From positions 1 to 59,237 of the IMG/VR virus record IMGVR_UViG_3300027896_000047: 59,237 bases of DNA. One strand, given 5' to 3'. Below the pieces are notes generated by a model. That model saw only the letters and a list, made by a program, of their open reading frames with translations, ran no database searches and was not told the DNA's origin. Shown here one piece after another: positions 15,351 to 23,492 of the stretch (position 1 is the stretch's first letter; each line of letters opens with the position of its first letter). The translations under genes were made by a program, and so were the position numbers. This stretch comes from a virus.

Positions 15351-15558
15351 ATTTGTATTTTTATGTTTCTTATTTGTAAGTAGTTGTGCTAATAATCAAG
15401 ACGATGCCCCACAGCGAAGACAAGAACATAATCTTACATGTGGACCAGCACTACCAATATATGAAATGACTACTATTGAAATTAAGATGTGTACAACGTT
15501 AACTAATACCAAGGAACCAGATAGTTTATACATTGTAATACAAGGATCATTAAAATAA
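15343..15558 (+). CDS. Small putative lipoprotein, 71 aa
   Basis: The start at 15343 follows TGGAG. A hydrophobic signal (MNKFVFLCFLFVSSC) ends in a lipobox-like VSSC, giving Cys15 as the lipidated residue. The mature part has two further Cys residues. Its C-terminal strand (EIKMCTTL) resembles EIRKCKTK in the preceding protein, hinting at related periplasmic folds. It could be an outer-membrane or surface protein; superinfection exclusion is one possibility, unproven. Confidence 0.6.
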   Translation: MNKFVFLCFLFVSSCANNQDDAPQRRQEHNLTCGPALPIYEMTTIEIKMCTTLTNTKEPDSLYIVIQGSLK

Positions 15559-15572
15559 AGTGTATTTTTATC

Positions 15573-15601
15573 TTGTATTACTTCTACGAATAGTGTATAG
15601 T
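15573..15601 (+). promoter_or_regulatory. Promoter, TTGTAT-N17-TATAGT
   Basis: TTGTAT at 15573-15578, a 17-base spacer ending GTG, and TATAGT at 15596-15601. It lies 55 bases before the nicotinamidase gene and could drive the pncA-vWA part of the operon. Confidence 0.55.
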
Positions 15602-15655
15602 GTTTTACATAAGTGTTAGTTGTTAATTTAAAAACAAAAAGAAAAGGAGATTGTT

Positions 15656-16477
15656 ATGGACGTAAGATTGTTAATTATTGACCCACAGGTAGATTTTTGT
15701 GATCCAAAAGGTGCTTTGTATGTTGGAGTGCCTTCCGACCCCTCAACAGGAGCGGTGGCTGATTGCACTCGCACTGCTAAGATGATTGACCGTTTAGGCA
15801 AAAAAATTACTCGTATTTATACGACTTTTGACAGCCATTCTCAGTATCAGATTTTTCATCCAATGTTCTGGAAGAAGAGTGACAGCAACATCGTCGATCC
15901 TTTTACACTTATTAAATATTCGGATATTGTCGACGGTGTGTATACTCCAGTAGACCCACATATGCTGGATTGGGCTAAAAGCTATGCTAAAACTCTGGAG
16001 GATGGAGGTCGTTATCCTTTGTTCATTTGGCCTTACCATTGTTTAATTGGTACCCCAGGTTGGGCTATGAATCCTGAAATCATGCAATCCATTCATAAGT
16101 GGGAGCGTGATACATATCGTAGTTTCCGTCCAATTACCAAGGGTTCTTGTTTTAAAACTGAACATTATTCTGCAGTTAAGGCAGAAGTTGAAGTTCCGGA
16201 AGACCCTACCACTCAGTTGAACATGAAGGGCCTCATTGTACCTCTCGAGGAAGCTGATATGGTGCTCATCGGTGGACAGGCCCGCAGTCATTGTGTTGCA
16301 AATACAGTTAGGGATATTATGGCTAATTTTTCCGATCCTGCATATATTAGAAAAATGTATATCCTTGAAGATGCTACATCTGATGTTCCTGGATTCGAAC
16401 ATCTTGGTGATGCATTTATCAATGACTTCGTGCAGGCTGGTGGGAACATCACCACTACTGTTAAAGTTCTCGCGTAA
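15656..16477 (+). CDS. pncA: Nicotinamidase (isochorismatase-like hydrolase)
   Basis: Nicotinamidase converts nicotinamide to nicotinate. The family triad is visible: Asp9 in LIIDPQVDFC, Lys162 in PITKGSCF and Cys213 in GGQARSHCVANTVRD. A metal site is suggested by FDSHSQYQIFHP (DxH plus a second His), and WPYHCLIGTPGW matches the WPxHC block of PncA. At 273 aa it is longer than E. coli PncA, with insertions around 80-120 and 180-200. Placement beside pncB and nadE supports nicotinamide as substrate, but another isochorismatase-type amide cannot be excluded. AAAGGAG precedes the ATG. Confidence 0.85.
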   Translation: MDVRLLIIDPQVDFCDPKGALYVGVPSDPSTGAVADCTRTAKMIDRLGKKITRIYTTFDSHSQYQIFHPMFWKKSDSNIVDPFTLIKYSDIVDGVYTPVDPHMLDWAKSYAKTLEDGGRYPLFIWPYHCLIGTPGWAMNPEIMQSIHKWERDTYRSFRPITKGSCFKTEHYSAVKAEVEVPEDPTTQLNMKGLIVPLEEADMVLIGGQARSHCVANTVRDIMANFSDPAYIRKMYILEDATSDVPGFEHLGDAFINDFVQAGGNITTTVKVLA

Positions 16478-16513
16478 ATTCAATTTTAATCTACTAGTTA
16501 AGGAGTACATATT

Positions 16514-17263
16514 ATGGAAGAGACAAAATTCGAAATCCCCGATAATAATGCCTTCAGTTTTTCAGGTATCGATCCGGAAGACCTCGTTAATCCTGAAGAC
16601 GAGTACACTTTGGTATCAATTGCTGAAGATGTAAGTCCTTCTACAGGGGGTTGTCGGGTTGCTATGGCAGCAGGAATGAAAACTGTTAATCTCGCTTGTA
16701 AGAAAGATCCACGTTCCGACAAACTCATGGTACATTCTACCAGGTTTGGTGCTTCTATCCAGGAAATTCATGGCTTTAAACCTGTGAATGATATTGATGA
16801 AAATCTGTATTCTGCCTCTCCTAGTATTGGAGGATCTACTTGTTTGTATGATGCAATTTATAATGCAGTATCTGCATGTAGTCGGTATGCTGAAATTCTT
16901 GATAAATCTGGCGATATCAGTTCCAATGCTATTGTTTTTATATTCACTGATGGTATGGATAATTCGTCAACAGTTGGACCACAGACTATTATGGAAAAAC
17001 TGGAGGAAATCAAGATGAAGGAAGTATTGGAGTCCATCAAGATCATCATCCTGGGCTTTAGTGATCCTAATTCTTCTTACCAATCAACTGTCGCCAAGTA
17101 TTTGCAGCAATTAGTTGACGATCTCAAACTTGACCAGTATGTAGACATTGGAGCAATGACTCCTGCTCAAGCTGCAAAGGTCTTCGGATTTGTCAGTCAG
17201 TCCATTTCTTCTCAGAGTCAGCATCTCGGAACAGGTGGTGCAAGTCAAAATCTCGTATTTTAA
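16514..17263 (+). CDS. TerY-like von Willebrand factor A domain protein
   Basis: The 249-residue protein is essentially one vWA domain with an intact MIDAS metal site: DVSPS (DxSxS), Thr in GGSTCLYDAIYNAV, and Asp in IFTDGMDNSS. Such domains bind partners through a divalent cation. It is followed directly by PP2C and kinase genes; this is the vWA-phosphatase-kinase triad known from TerY-type tellurite/stress systems. It lacks the HEAT-like TROVE ring of Ro60, so it is not an Ro protein although Ro60 also has a vWA domain. The gene starts after AAGGAG and ends at a strong hairpin. Confidence 0.85.
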   Translation: MEETKFEIPDNNAFSFSGIDPEDLVNPEDEYTLVSIAEDVSPSTGGCRVAMAAGMKTVNLACKKDPRSDKLMVHSTRFGASIQEIHGFKPVNDIDENLYSASPSIGGSTCLYDAIYNAVSACSRYAEILDKSGDISSNAIVFIFTDGMDNSSTVGPQTIMEKLEEIKMKEVLESIKIIILGFSDPNSSYQSTVAKYLQQLVDDLKLDQYVDIGAMTPAQAAKVFGFVSQSISSQSQHLGTGGASQNLVF

Positions 17264-17286
17264 TTCGCTTTTATTAACAACACTAA

Positions 17287-17325
17287 TGATTAGAGTGGTG
17301 ATGTAACCACTCTAATCATTTTCTT
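17287..17325 (+). terminator. Hairpin/terminator between vWA and PP2C genes
   Basis: A perfect 13-bp stem (TGATTAGAGTGGT at 17287-17299 with 17306-17318) with a 6-base loop, followed by TTTTCTT. It may lower expression of the downstream phosphatase and kinase relative to the vWA protein, since no new promoter is evident before 17343. Confidence 0.75.
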
Positions 17326-17342
17326 CTATTTTGGTAGGCACT

Positions 17343-18239
17343 ATGAATGTTGATAATTTTTTAAAAATTGGGCATAGTCACACCATGTGCCAGGATTATA
17401 TTTTGTCTGGAACAGATCCCATACCTTATGTTATTCTGGCAGATGGTTGTTCGTCAGCAGCTGATAGTGACATAGGTGCTCGTTTGTTATGTCATACTGC
17501 TTTATCCTATTTAATTGAAAATTTAAAATATTTAGAGCAAGTAGATTGGTTCAGTTTAGGAACTACTATTGTCACCGATGCAGTACATGCTAAACGGAGC
17601 TATTTCAGTACATTGTCTGTAGAATGTCTGGATGCTACACTTATTGTAGCTTATAAATATAATAAGAGATATAAAGTGTTTATATATGGTGATGGTCATG
17701 TATATTATACTACACCTGATAATACACAATGTTATTATAAAGTTAATTTTACACCAAACGCCCCAGCTTATTTACGTTATTGGATTAACGGTAAACAACA
17801 GTATATTGATAATAAAGTACAGATGTCAGTTACTTCACATAATTGGATTAATGGTGCTAATTTTCTTGACGCGTTTACACCTTTTTTTCTTGACATACCA
17901 GAAGAGGAAATTAAAACTCTTATTGTAGCGAGTGATGGAGTTGAATCACTAATGTTTAAAGAAGAGGAATTAGTAAAAACAAAGTATCTAAAAATGTATG
18001 ATCTTATCAAGTACGCTAGGCAACATCCAACAATTACAGATGTTAAATGTATAGAATCTCAGTTAGTTCCTCAAGTTAAAGAACTTGCTTTTCTTGATTT
18101 ATTTAAAGATATGATAGAATTCAAGTTAACTAAAGGTCCCTTTCTTAGTCGTCGTGTTAAAAAAGTGCTTAAAGAACATCAGAAGAATGGTTTTGTTAAC
18201 GATGATGATCTATCCATCGGTTGTTTTTTGGAGGATTAA
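17343..18239 (+). CDS. PP2C-family protein phosphatase
   Basis: Motifs of PP2C Ser/Thr phosphatases are present: HTMCQDYIL (metal Asp), LADGCSSAADSDIGARL, LDATLIVAY, YGDGHVYYT, VASDGVESL and DDLSIGCFL (final metal Asp). ATG at 17343 is used; an upstream TTG is in frame but without support. Length (298 aa) suits a single PP2C domain. It presumably reverses phosphorylation by the kinase encoded three bases downstream, with the vWA protein as partner or substrate (inference from the triad). Confidence 0.88.
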   Translation: MNVDNFLKIGHSHTMCQDYILSGTDPIPYVILADGCSSAADSDIGARLLCHTALSYLIENLKYLEQVDWFSLGTTIVTDAVHAKRSYFSTLSVECLDATLIVAYKYNKRYKVFIYGDGHVYYTTPDNTQCYYKVNFTPNAPAYLRYWINGKQQYIDNKVQMSVTSHNWINGANFLDAFTPFFLDIPEEEIKTLIVASDGVESLMFKEEELVKTKYLKMYDLIKYARQHPTITDVKCIESQLVPQVKELAFLDLFKDMIEFKLTKGPFLSRRVKKVLKEHQKNGFVNDDDLSIGCFLED

Positions 18240-18242
18240 ATC

Positions 18243-19943
18243 ATGAAATATACTGTCCAAGGTAAAGGTACCGTTACACTTGTAGGTTCTGACTTCATGG
18301 CGTCTGGAGGAGAAGCACAGATCTTTAAAAAAGGCGGCTCCGTCTATAAAATATATCACAATCCTTCTGATATGATTCCTGACGGGAAGATTCAGGAATT
18401 ACAGCAAATAAAACGAAATAATGTCTTGATTCCAAAGGATATTATTCTGGACAGTAAAGGAAGCCGTGTTGGTTTTACAATGGACTATACACCTAATGTT
18501 GCTCCTTTGTGCAAGTTGTTCACAAATACGTATATAGAACAAAATGATATCTCAAATAACACTATAATTGATCTTGTGAAATACATGCAGGAAACAATTG
18601 AGGAGATTCATGCTGCTGCTTGTATTCAGGTTGACGGGAATGAATTGAACTACCTTGTTGACGAGAAGACACATAAAAATTGCTATTTTATTGATGTTAA
18701 CTCCTACCAAACAAAGTCATTCCCAGCTACCGTCATTATGCCTTCTGTACGTGACTGGACTGCCACTTCTTTTAATGAGTTAACTGATTGGTATTCTTTT
18801 GCAACAATTGCCTGCCAGTTGTTTATTGGCATCCATCCATATAAAGGAAAACATCCAGATTTCAAAAAATTCGACATTGAAAACAGAATGAAAGCACATG
18901 TGTCTGTTTTCAATAAGCAGACACAATTACCCAAGTCTGTAAGGGACTTTAGTAGAATCCCTTCCAATTACATGGATTGGTTTATCGATGTGTTAGAAAA
19001 AGGCAAACGTTTAGCCCCTCCATCTACAGTAGGGAAAGTTGATGCTAAAATCACTTATACAATTGTCGTTTCTACTGATAACTTTGATATTAAAGAGATC
19101 GATGTATTTGATGATACTGTGTTGTATCATTCTAATGCAAACAACATTCCTATAACTAGAACTAAGAAATCTGTCTATATTGGTTCGAATTCATACAGAG
19201 TTAGAAAAGGTACTTATTTAGTTCATACACCAAAAAAGTTAATGCCTGTATTGGTTGCAGTACAAGATGGTACATTATCTGTAAAATCACTTAGTAATCA
19301 TTTTGACGTTAAGGTAGGATCTACTATTAATGCTGAAGAATTAATAGTTATTAATAATACTGTGTATGTAAGAAGTGGCGGTAATTTACTTGAAACCTAT
19401 TTTCTTGAAAATAGCACCTCTGCTACATTAGTCACTAAAAATGTTTGGAGTATACACGAGAATTCTAGTACTTTTTTCAAGAACATGATAGTTCAAGATT
19501 TACTTGGATCTAAATACATTTCAATTCCTGTACCCAATATTAAAGATAGCGTTTTCCATAATATACGTTGTGCTGTTCTTGATAATTACAAAGTGTTAGA
19601 CGCTAAATACGAGGGTGGTATTTGTGTATTGTCGGTTTCACATGTTAAGGACAATGCTTATGGGTTAATCGTAATAACAGATTTTAAGGATGTTGAAAAT
19701 TCTAACAGATTTATTGCAACAGATGACTATAATCAAGTGAATTTTGTTGCATTGGATAACGGAATCGTGTTATTATTGCATGAAGATACTTTAGAAATAT
19801 TCAGTACTGCAAAAGCCTCTAAAGTTAAAATGATAAAGGATAAGCAATTAAGTACTGATATGATATTATGTAAAAGAGGAGCATCTGTGCGGTTCTTTAC
19901 AGATAATAAATTGTATAGTATCGCAATGAAACAATCCAAATGA
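18243..19943 (+). CDS. Protein kinase-like protein with C-terminal beta-rich domain
   Basis: Residues about 15-270 are kinase-like: glycine loop MASGGEAQIF, Lys36 in VYKIYH, catalytic-loop Asp131 and Asn136 in VDGNELNYL, metal Asp151 in FIDVNSY, and DWYSFATIACQLFIGIHPY as the C-lobe helix. The usual HRD and DFG forms are altered but the charged residues remain, so activity is likely. Residues about 290-566 consist of repeated beta strands (for example NNTVYVRSGGNLLETYF) resembling a beta-propeller sensor. The usual zinc ribbon of TerY-linked kinases is absent. It lies three bases after the PP2C gene. Confidence 0.8.
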   Translation: MKYTVQGKGTVTLVGSDFMASGGEAQIFKKGGSVYKIYHNPSDMIPDGKIQELQQIKRNNVLIPKDIILDSKGSRVGFTMDYTPNVAPLCKLFTNTYIEQNDISNNTIIDLVKYMQETIEEIHAAACIQVDGNELNYLVDEKTHKNCYFIDVNSYQTKSFPATVIMPSVRDWTATSFNELTDWYSFATIACQLFIGIHPYKGKHPDFKKFDIENRMKAHVSVFNKQTQLPKSVRDFSRIPSNYMDWFIDVLEKGKRLAPPSTVGKVDAKITYTIVVSTDNFDIKEIDVFDDTVLYHSNANNIPITRTKKSVYIGSNSYRVRKGTYLVHTPKKLMPVLVAVQDGTLSVKSLSNHFDVKVGSTINAEELIVINNTVYVRSGGNLLETYFLENSTSATLVTKNVWSIHENSSTFFKNMIVQDLLGSKYISIPVPNIKDSVFHNIRCAVLDNYKVLDAKYEGGICVLSVSHVKDNAYGLIVITDFKDVENSNRFIATDDYNQVNFVALDNGIVLLLHEDTLEIFSTAKASKVKMIKDKQLSTDMILCKRGASVRFFTDNKLYSIAMKQSK

Positions 19944-19956
19944 TACGAGGTTTATT

Positions 19957-21159
19957 ATGGGTTTACTAAGAACTACGAACATTATACGGTCGTTAGCAGA
20001 TACCGATCTGTACAAGCTGACAATGATGCAGGTTGTATTTGAAAAATACATGAATGTATCTGTTCAATATGATTTCAAATGTCGTAATATTAAGATACTG
20101 GATACAGTATTTGATAAAGAAGCATTTGTTAAATCAGTAAATAGAGAGATCGATAATTTTTGCTCTTTACGATTTACTGATGATGAACTACAGTACCTTT
20201 CTACTCTTAGATTTTTTAAACCAGGTTTTATTGAATTTCTTCGTATGTTTCGACTAAATAGAAGTCATACGAAAGTATATCTCAAAAATAACGATCTTGC
20301 AATTTCGGTGAAAGGGCCCTGGTTTGCTACCATTCCGGTAGAAGTGCCTGTGCTTGCTATTGTGAGTGAATTATATTCTGGTCAACGTATTGACGGTGAA
20401 ATGGTTGATGTACAATCGATGCTCAAAGAGCTATTAAGGTACAAAATTCAATATATCAATAATAATGTGCCTATAGAGGCAATGCCATCGTTGTTTATCA
20501 ACGATATGGGCACTAGGAGAAGATATTCTTACGAAGCTCAGAAGTATGTGTTAGAGACTATGGTAGAACATGGTTTATTAAGCGGCACTTCTAATATACA
20601 CTTTGCACAAATGTTTGGCATTAAAGCAATGGGAACGATGGCACATGAGTATATCTGTGCTCATCAGCAGTTAGCAAGAGTTGAGGATTGTCAAAAAGCT
20701 GCTTTTCAAGCATGGGCTGAAGTATATAGAGGTGATTTAGGTATTGCTTTGTCTGACACAGTTGGTTTTGCTGCTTTTCTTAGGGATTTTGATTTGTACT
20801 TTGCTAAGTTGTTTGATGGTGCTCGTCATGATTCAGGTGATCCATATGAGTGGTGTAATAAGTTAATTGAGCATTACAACAAACTCACTATTGATCCTAG
20901 AACGAAGATAGCAGTTTTTAGTGATGGGCTTAAATTCCCTACTATGGTTGAATTGTTTCTTGCGTTTTATAAAAGAATTAAAGTATCTTTTGGTATAGGT
21001 ACTGATTTAACCAATGATGTAGGGTTGTTAGCTTTGCAAATAGTTATGAAAATGGTTGAATGTAATGGTAGACCAGTAGCTAAAGTGGCTGATACTGTTG
21101 GAAAAGGTATGTGTCTTGATGCCGGTTTTGAAACTTATATCAAAAATATTTTTAATTAG
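19957..21159 (+). CDS. pncB: Nicotinate phosphoribosyltransferase
   Basis: PncB joins nicotinate to PRPP to form nicotinate mononucleotide. At 400 residues it has exactly the length of E. coli PncB and the same blocks: LADTDLYKLTMMQ at the N-terminus, KGPWFATIPVEVPVLA, MGTRRRYSYEAQ, GTSNIHFAQMFGIKAMGT, AHEYICAHQQ, RHDSGDPYEW, VFSDGLKFPT, SFGIGTDLTND and VECNGRPVAKVADT. The motifs are those of PncB rather than NAMPT, so the phage route goes through nicotinate. It is in one operon with nadE, 10 bases downstream. Confidence 0.95.
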   Translation: MGLLRTTNIIRSLADTDLYKLTMMQVVFEKYMNVSVQYDFKCRNIKILDTVFDKEAFVKSVNREIDNFCSLRFTDDELQYLSTLRFFKPGFIEFLRMFRLNRSHTKVYLKNNDLAISVKGPWFATIPVEVPVLAIVSELYSGQRIDGEMVDVQSMLKELLRYKIQYINNNVPIEAMPSLFINDMGTRRRYSYEAQKYVLETMVEHGLLSGTSNIHFAQMFGIKAMGTMAHEYICAHQQLARVEDCQKAAFQAWAEVYRGDLGIALSDTVGFAAFLRDFDLYFAKLFDGARHDSGDPYEWCNKLIEHYNKLTIDPRTKIAVFSDGLKFPTMVELFLAFYKRIKVSFGIGTDLTNDVGLLALQIVMKMVECNGRPVAKVADTVGKGMCLDAGFETYIKNIFN

Positions 21160-21169
21160 GAGCTAGAAC

Positions 21170-22018
21170 ATGAAATACTATTTATTTAATAGGCACGATA
21201 TGCCTCCTGTTATAGAAGGGATTGTAAATAATACATGTGCGTATTTAGTTAAATACCCAAATATAGAATCTTTTGTTTTTGGACTTTCCGGTGGCGCTGA
21301 TAGTGCTTTAGTTTGTGCTTTAGCTGTCAATGTCAGAACACGTATGAAAAATTCTTTTAATAGAGATATTAAAATTATTGCGAGAAGCCTCCCTATATTA
21401 ACTAATAAGCAGGATGAAATTGATAGAGCTGCTGCTGTTGGGAATGCATTTGATATTGATTTTGATACCTTTGACCTAAGTGTTATGTATAAAAGGGTAA
21501 CAGATTGTCTTAATGAAATGTTTGATGGTACTAATGCAGTACGATTAGGAAATATTAAAGCACGTTTACGGATGATTTATTTGTATAATTTAGCACATAG
21601 AAATAAGGGGCTTGTTTTATCAACTGATAATTACACAGAGCTTCTTTTAGGTTTTTGGACACTACATGGTGATGTAGGTGACCTTGGGATGATTCAAAAT
21701 CTTTGGAAAACTGAAGTTTTTATGCTATTAGATTATTATGCATGTAATGTGTATCAGTTACCAGGGGAGGGTAAAATTAGTAGTGCTTTAAAAGCATGTA
21801 GAGATGCGATTCCAACTGATGGGTTAGGAGTATCTGAATCTGACTATGCTCAGTTTGGTAATGCTACTACATATGAAGAGGTCGATCAGATTTTCATCAA
21901 TGCTTTAAACAGTGGATATACAAATACCATCAAGAAAGGTGGTGAAGTTCCTAAAGTGCTGACTATGTATGAAAATAGTATGTATAAGAGAGAGAATCCT
22001 TATAATATCCCAAGATAA
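21170..22018 (+). CDS. nadE: NH3-dependent NAD+ synthetase
   Basis: NadE amidates nicotinate adenine dinucleotide to NAD+. The PP-loop SGGADS is at 40-45. GNIKARLRMIYLYNLAH, STDNYTELLLGFW and GDVGDLGMIQNLWKTEVF are typical NadE blocks. At 282 residues without a glutaminase domain it should use ammonia. Residues IPTDGLGVSESDYAQFG match the C-terminal acceptor loop. Together with pncA, pncB and the adenylyltransferase it completes the deamidating NAD salvage pathway. GGAGC precedes the ATG. Confidence 0.94.
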   Translation: MKYYLFNRHDMPPVIEGIVNNTCAYLVKYPNIESFVFGLSGGADSALVCALAVNVRTRMKNSFNRDIKIIARSLPILTNKQDEIDRAAAVGNAFDIDFDTFDLSVMYKRVTDCLNEMFDGTNAVRLGNIKARLRMIYLYNLAHRNKGLVLSTDNYTELLLGFWTLHGDVGDLGMIQNLWKTEVFMLLDYYACNVYQLPGEGKISSALKACRDAIPTDGLGVSESDYAQFGNATTYEEVDQIFINALNSGYTNTIKKGGEVPKVLTMYENSMYKRENPYNIPR

Positions 22019-22069
22019 GATTTGATGTAGTTTGAAGTTGCTTATCTATATGCAGTATACACTTTTTTG

Positions 22070-22098
22070 TTTACTTCGGTTTTAGTTTAGTGTATATT
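22070..22098 (+). promoter_or_regulatory. Promoter candidate, TTTACT-N17-TATATT
   Basis: TTTACT at 22070-22075, a 17-base spacer ending GTG, and TATATT at 22093-22098, in the 150-base gap before the SPFH gene. The -10 and spacer fit the local pattern; the -35 is weaker. Confidence 0.45.
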
Positions 22099-22168
22099 GT
22101 TTATATTAATTCTAGATGTTCTAGAATATACAAACCATTTTTAGTTAAATTGTTAAAGGAGATATGGT

Positions 22169-23434
22169 ATGGAAAAGAAGATTGAAGTTAGTTTTGGGAG
22201 CTACCTGTTAAGGGTAGTGCTATCAATGGCATCGATTGCTATTTTTGGGTTTATTAATTTTATTTTGAATACGGGGTCGACTCTTGTAAGTGGTAAAATG
22301 GCAGGAGCACAATTTCAAAGTAGTGATACAGCGTATGTGGCATCAAATATCGGAATGTACTTGACTGGACATCTTGGTTTATCTTCTTTAATACTCATTT
22401 TTATTCTTGGTGTTTTGTGGTATAAACCTTTCAGAGTATATCAACAGACAATTGCTGTTGTAGCAGGGTTGTTATTTCTTTCTTGTATGAATGTAACTTC
22501 AGCACATGCATATTATGATAAAATGGACTACACTGAAGCCTATTTCATACTCCCAAATGAGTCATCGTTTTTTATCCCTGATGTAGGTGATAATAAAGGA
22601 AGCCAGAGTAAATTTGGATCAACTGCTTATCTGGAGGAACGAAAGATCCCAGCAAAAAGATTTACTATCCCACATACTAAATTTGCAGGATCCGGTGTTT
22701 GGTCTGATTATTATGTGCCTTCAGGACGTTTAATTATTGTTGACAGGACTCCGTATAACAGAGAGTGGACAGCATCAAAGCATAGAGGGACTTCAACTAA
22801 TGATCAAAGTTTTCCTTGCCAAAGTTCGGAGGGTTTAAATGTCACGGTAGAAATGTCAATAGAAGCTTCAGTAACTGAAGATGATGCTTCAAAGTTTCTA
22901 TATAATTTTGGTGTTAAACCACCTGCAGGTGATAGAACGCAACCTGCAGTTATATTTACCTCAGTGTTTTACGGAAAGAGTTTACTTGAGGTTATGGAAG
23001 GAGTTGGACGTGGTGCTGTACAGACCGCAGTTTGTAGTGAAATTTCTACTCGTACCTTGGATAAAGTAAATGTAGAAGCTGATAAGATTCTTACAGCAGT
23101 TAATGTAAAATCAAAGACATGGTTTGAATCAAAAGGTATTACTCTAGGGTATCTTGGATGGGCAGGTACGTTTTCATTCGATGCTGATATTCAAGATGCT
23201 ATTAATCGTGTGTATGTAGCTGAGAAACAAAAAGCGATTGCTGGTATGTTAGCTCCTCATGTAGACACTATCCAAGCTATTGCAAGTGCTGATGCATTGC
23301 GTACCGTGGCTAATAAATTTGATGGTAAGTTGCCTACATCATTGTCACTTTGGAGTCTTCCAGAGGTAGTTACGAAAATGTTTTCTGGGTCTGGGAAAGA
23401 CGCGAAATCGGGTGTTGCAGCACCAAAACAGTAA
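22169..23434 (+). CDS. SPFH/Band-7 domain membrane protein
   Basis: Three hydrophobic segments (about 12-34, 70-88 and 93-113) precede a soluble region that looks like an SPFH/Band-7 (stomatin-prohibitin) domain: GLNVTVEMSIEASVTEDDAS (about 224-243), FYGKSLLEVMEGVGRGAVQ, and an alpha-helical tail with VNRVYVAEKQ-type repeats (actual segment INRVYVAEKQKAIAG). Such proteins form large membrane rings. The second and third hydrophobic segments could place the SPFH part outside the membrane; topology is uncertain. It has its own promoter and terminator-like hairpin. A protective role at the host membrane is conceivable but inferred. Confidence 0.7.
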   Translation: MEKKIEVSFGSYLLRVVLSMASIAIFGFINFILNTGSTLVSGKMAGAQFQSSDTAYVASNIGMYLTGHLGLSSLILIFILGVLWYKPFRVYQQTIAVVAGLLFLSCMNVTSAHAYYDKMDYTEAYFILPNESSFFIPDVGDNKGSQSKFGSTAYLEERKIPAKRFTIPHTKFAGSGVWSDYYVPSGRLIIVDRTPYNREWTASKHRGTSTNDQSFPCQSSEGLNVTVEMSIEASVTEDDASKFLYNFGVKPPAGDRTQPAVIFTSVFYGKSLLEVMEGVGRGAVQTAVCSEISTRTLDKVNVEADKILTAVNVKSKTWFESKGITLGYLGWAGTFSFDADIQDAINRVYVAEKQKAIAGMLAPHVDTIQAIASADALRTVANKFDGKLPTSLSLWSLPEVVTKMFSGSGKDAKSGVAAPKQ

Positions 23435-23440
23435 TTCTAC

Positions 23441-23478
23441 TGAAGGGTAAACATGTAATGATGTATGTTTACCCTTCA
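23441..23478 (+). terminator. Strong hairpin after the SPFH gene
   Basis: A perfect 14-bp stem (TGAAGGGTAAACAT at 23441-23454 with 23465-23478) with a 10-base loop, followed by ATTTT. It stands between the SPFH gene and thyX, eight bases after the stop, and probably acts as a partial terminator. Confidence 0.7.
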
Positions 23479-23492
23479 ATTTTGGAGCAGAT

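Noticed and set aside
15057-15558. Definite spanin pair
   Set aside because: Layout fits, but the first protein has no periplasmic coiled coil and no lysis genes are adjacent; kept only as a possibility.
16514-17263. Ro60/TROVE protein as partner of the tRNA-like RNA
   Set aside because: Only the vWA domain is present; there is no HEAT-repeat ring before it, and the PP2C and kinase neighbours fit the TerY triad.
19957-21159. Nicotinamide phosphoribosyltransferase (NARP2-like pathway)
   Set aside because: Length of 400 aa and blocks such as MGTRRRYSYEAQ and RHDSGDPYEW match PncB; with pncA and nadE present the route goes through nicotinate.
22004-22056. Terminator after nadE (AGATAAG with CTTATCT)
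   Set aside because: Only seven pairs with a long loop and no U-tract directly after; not convincing.
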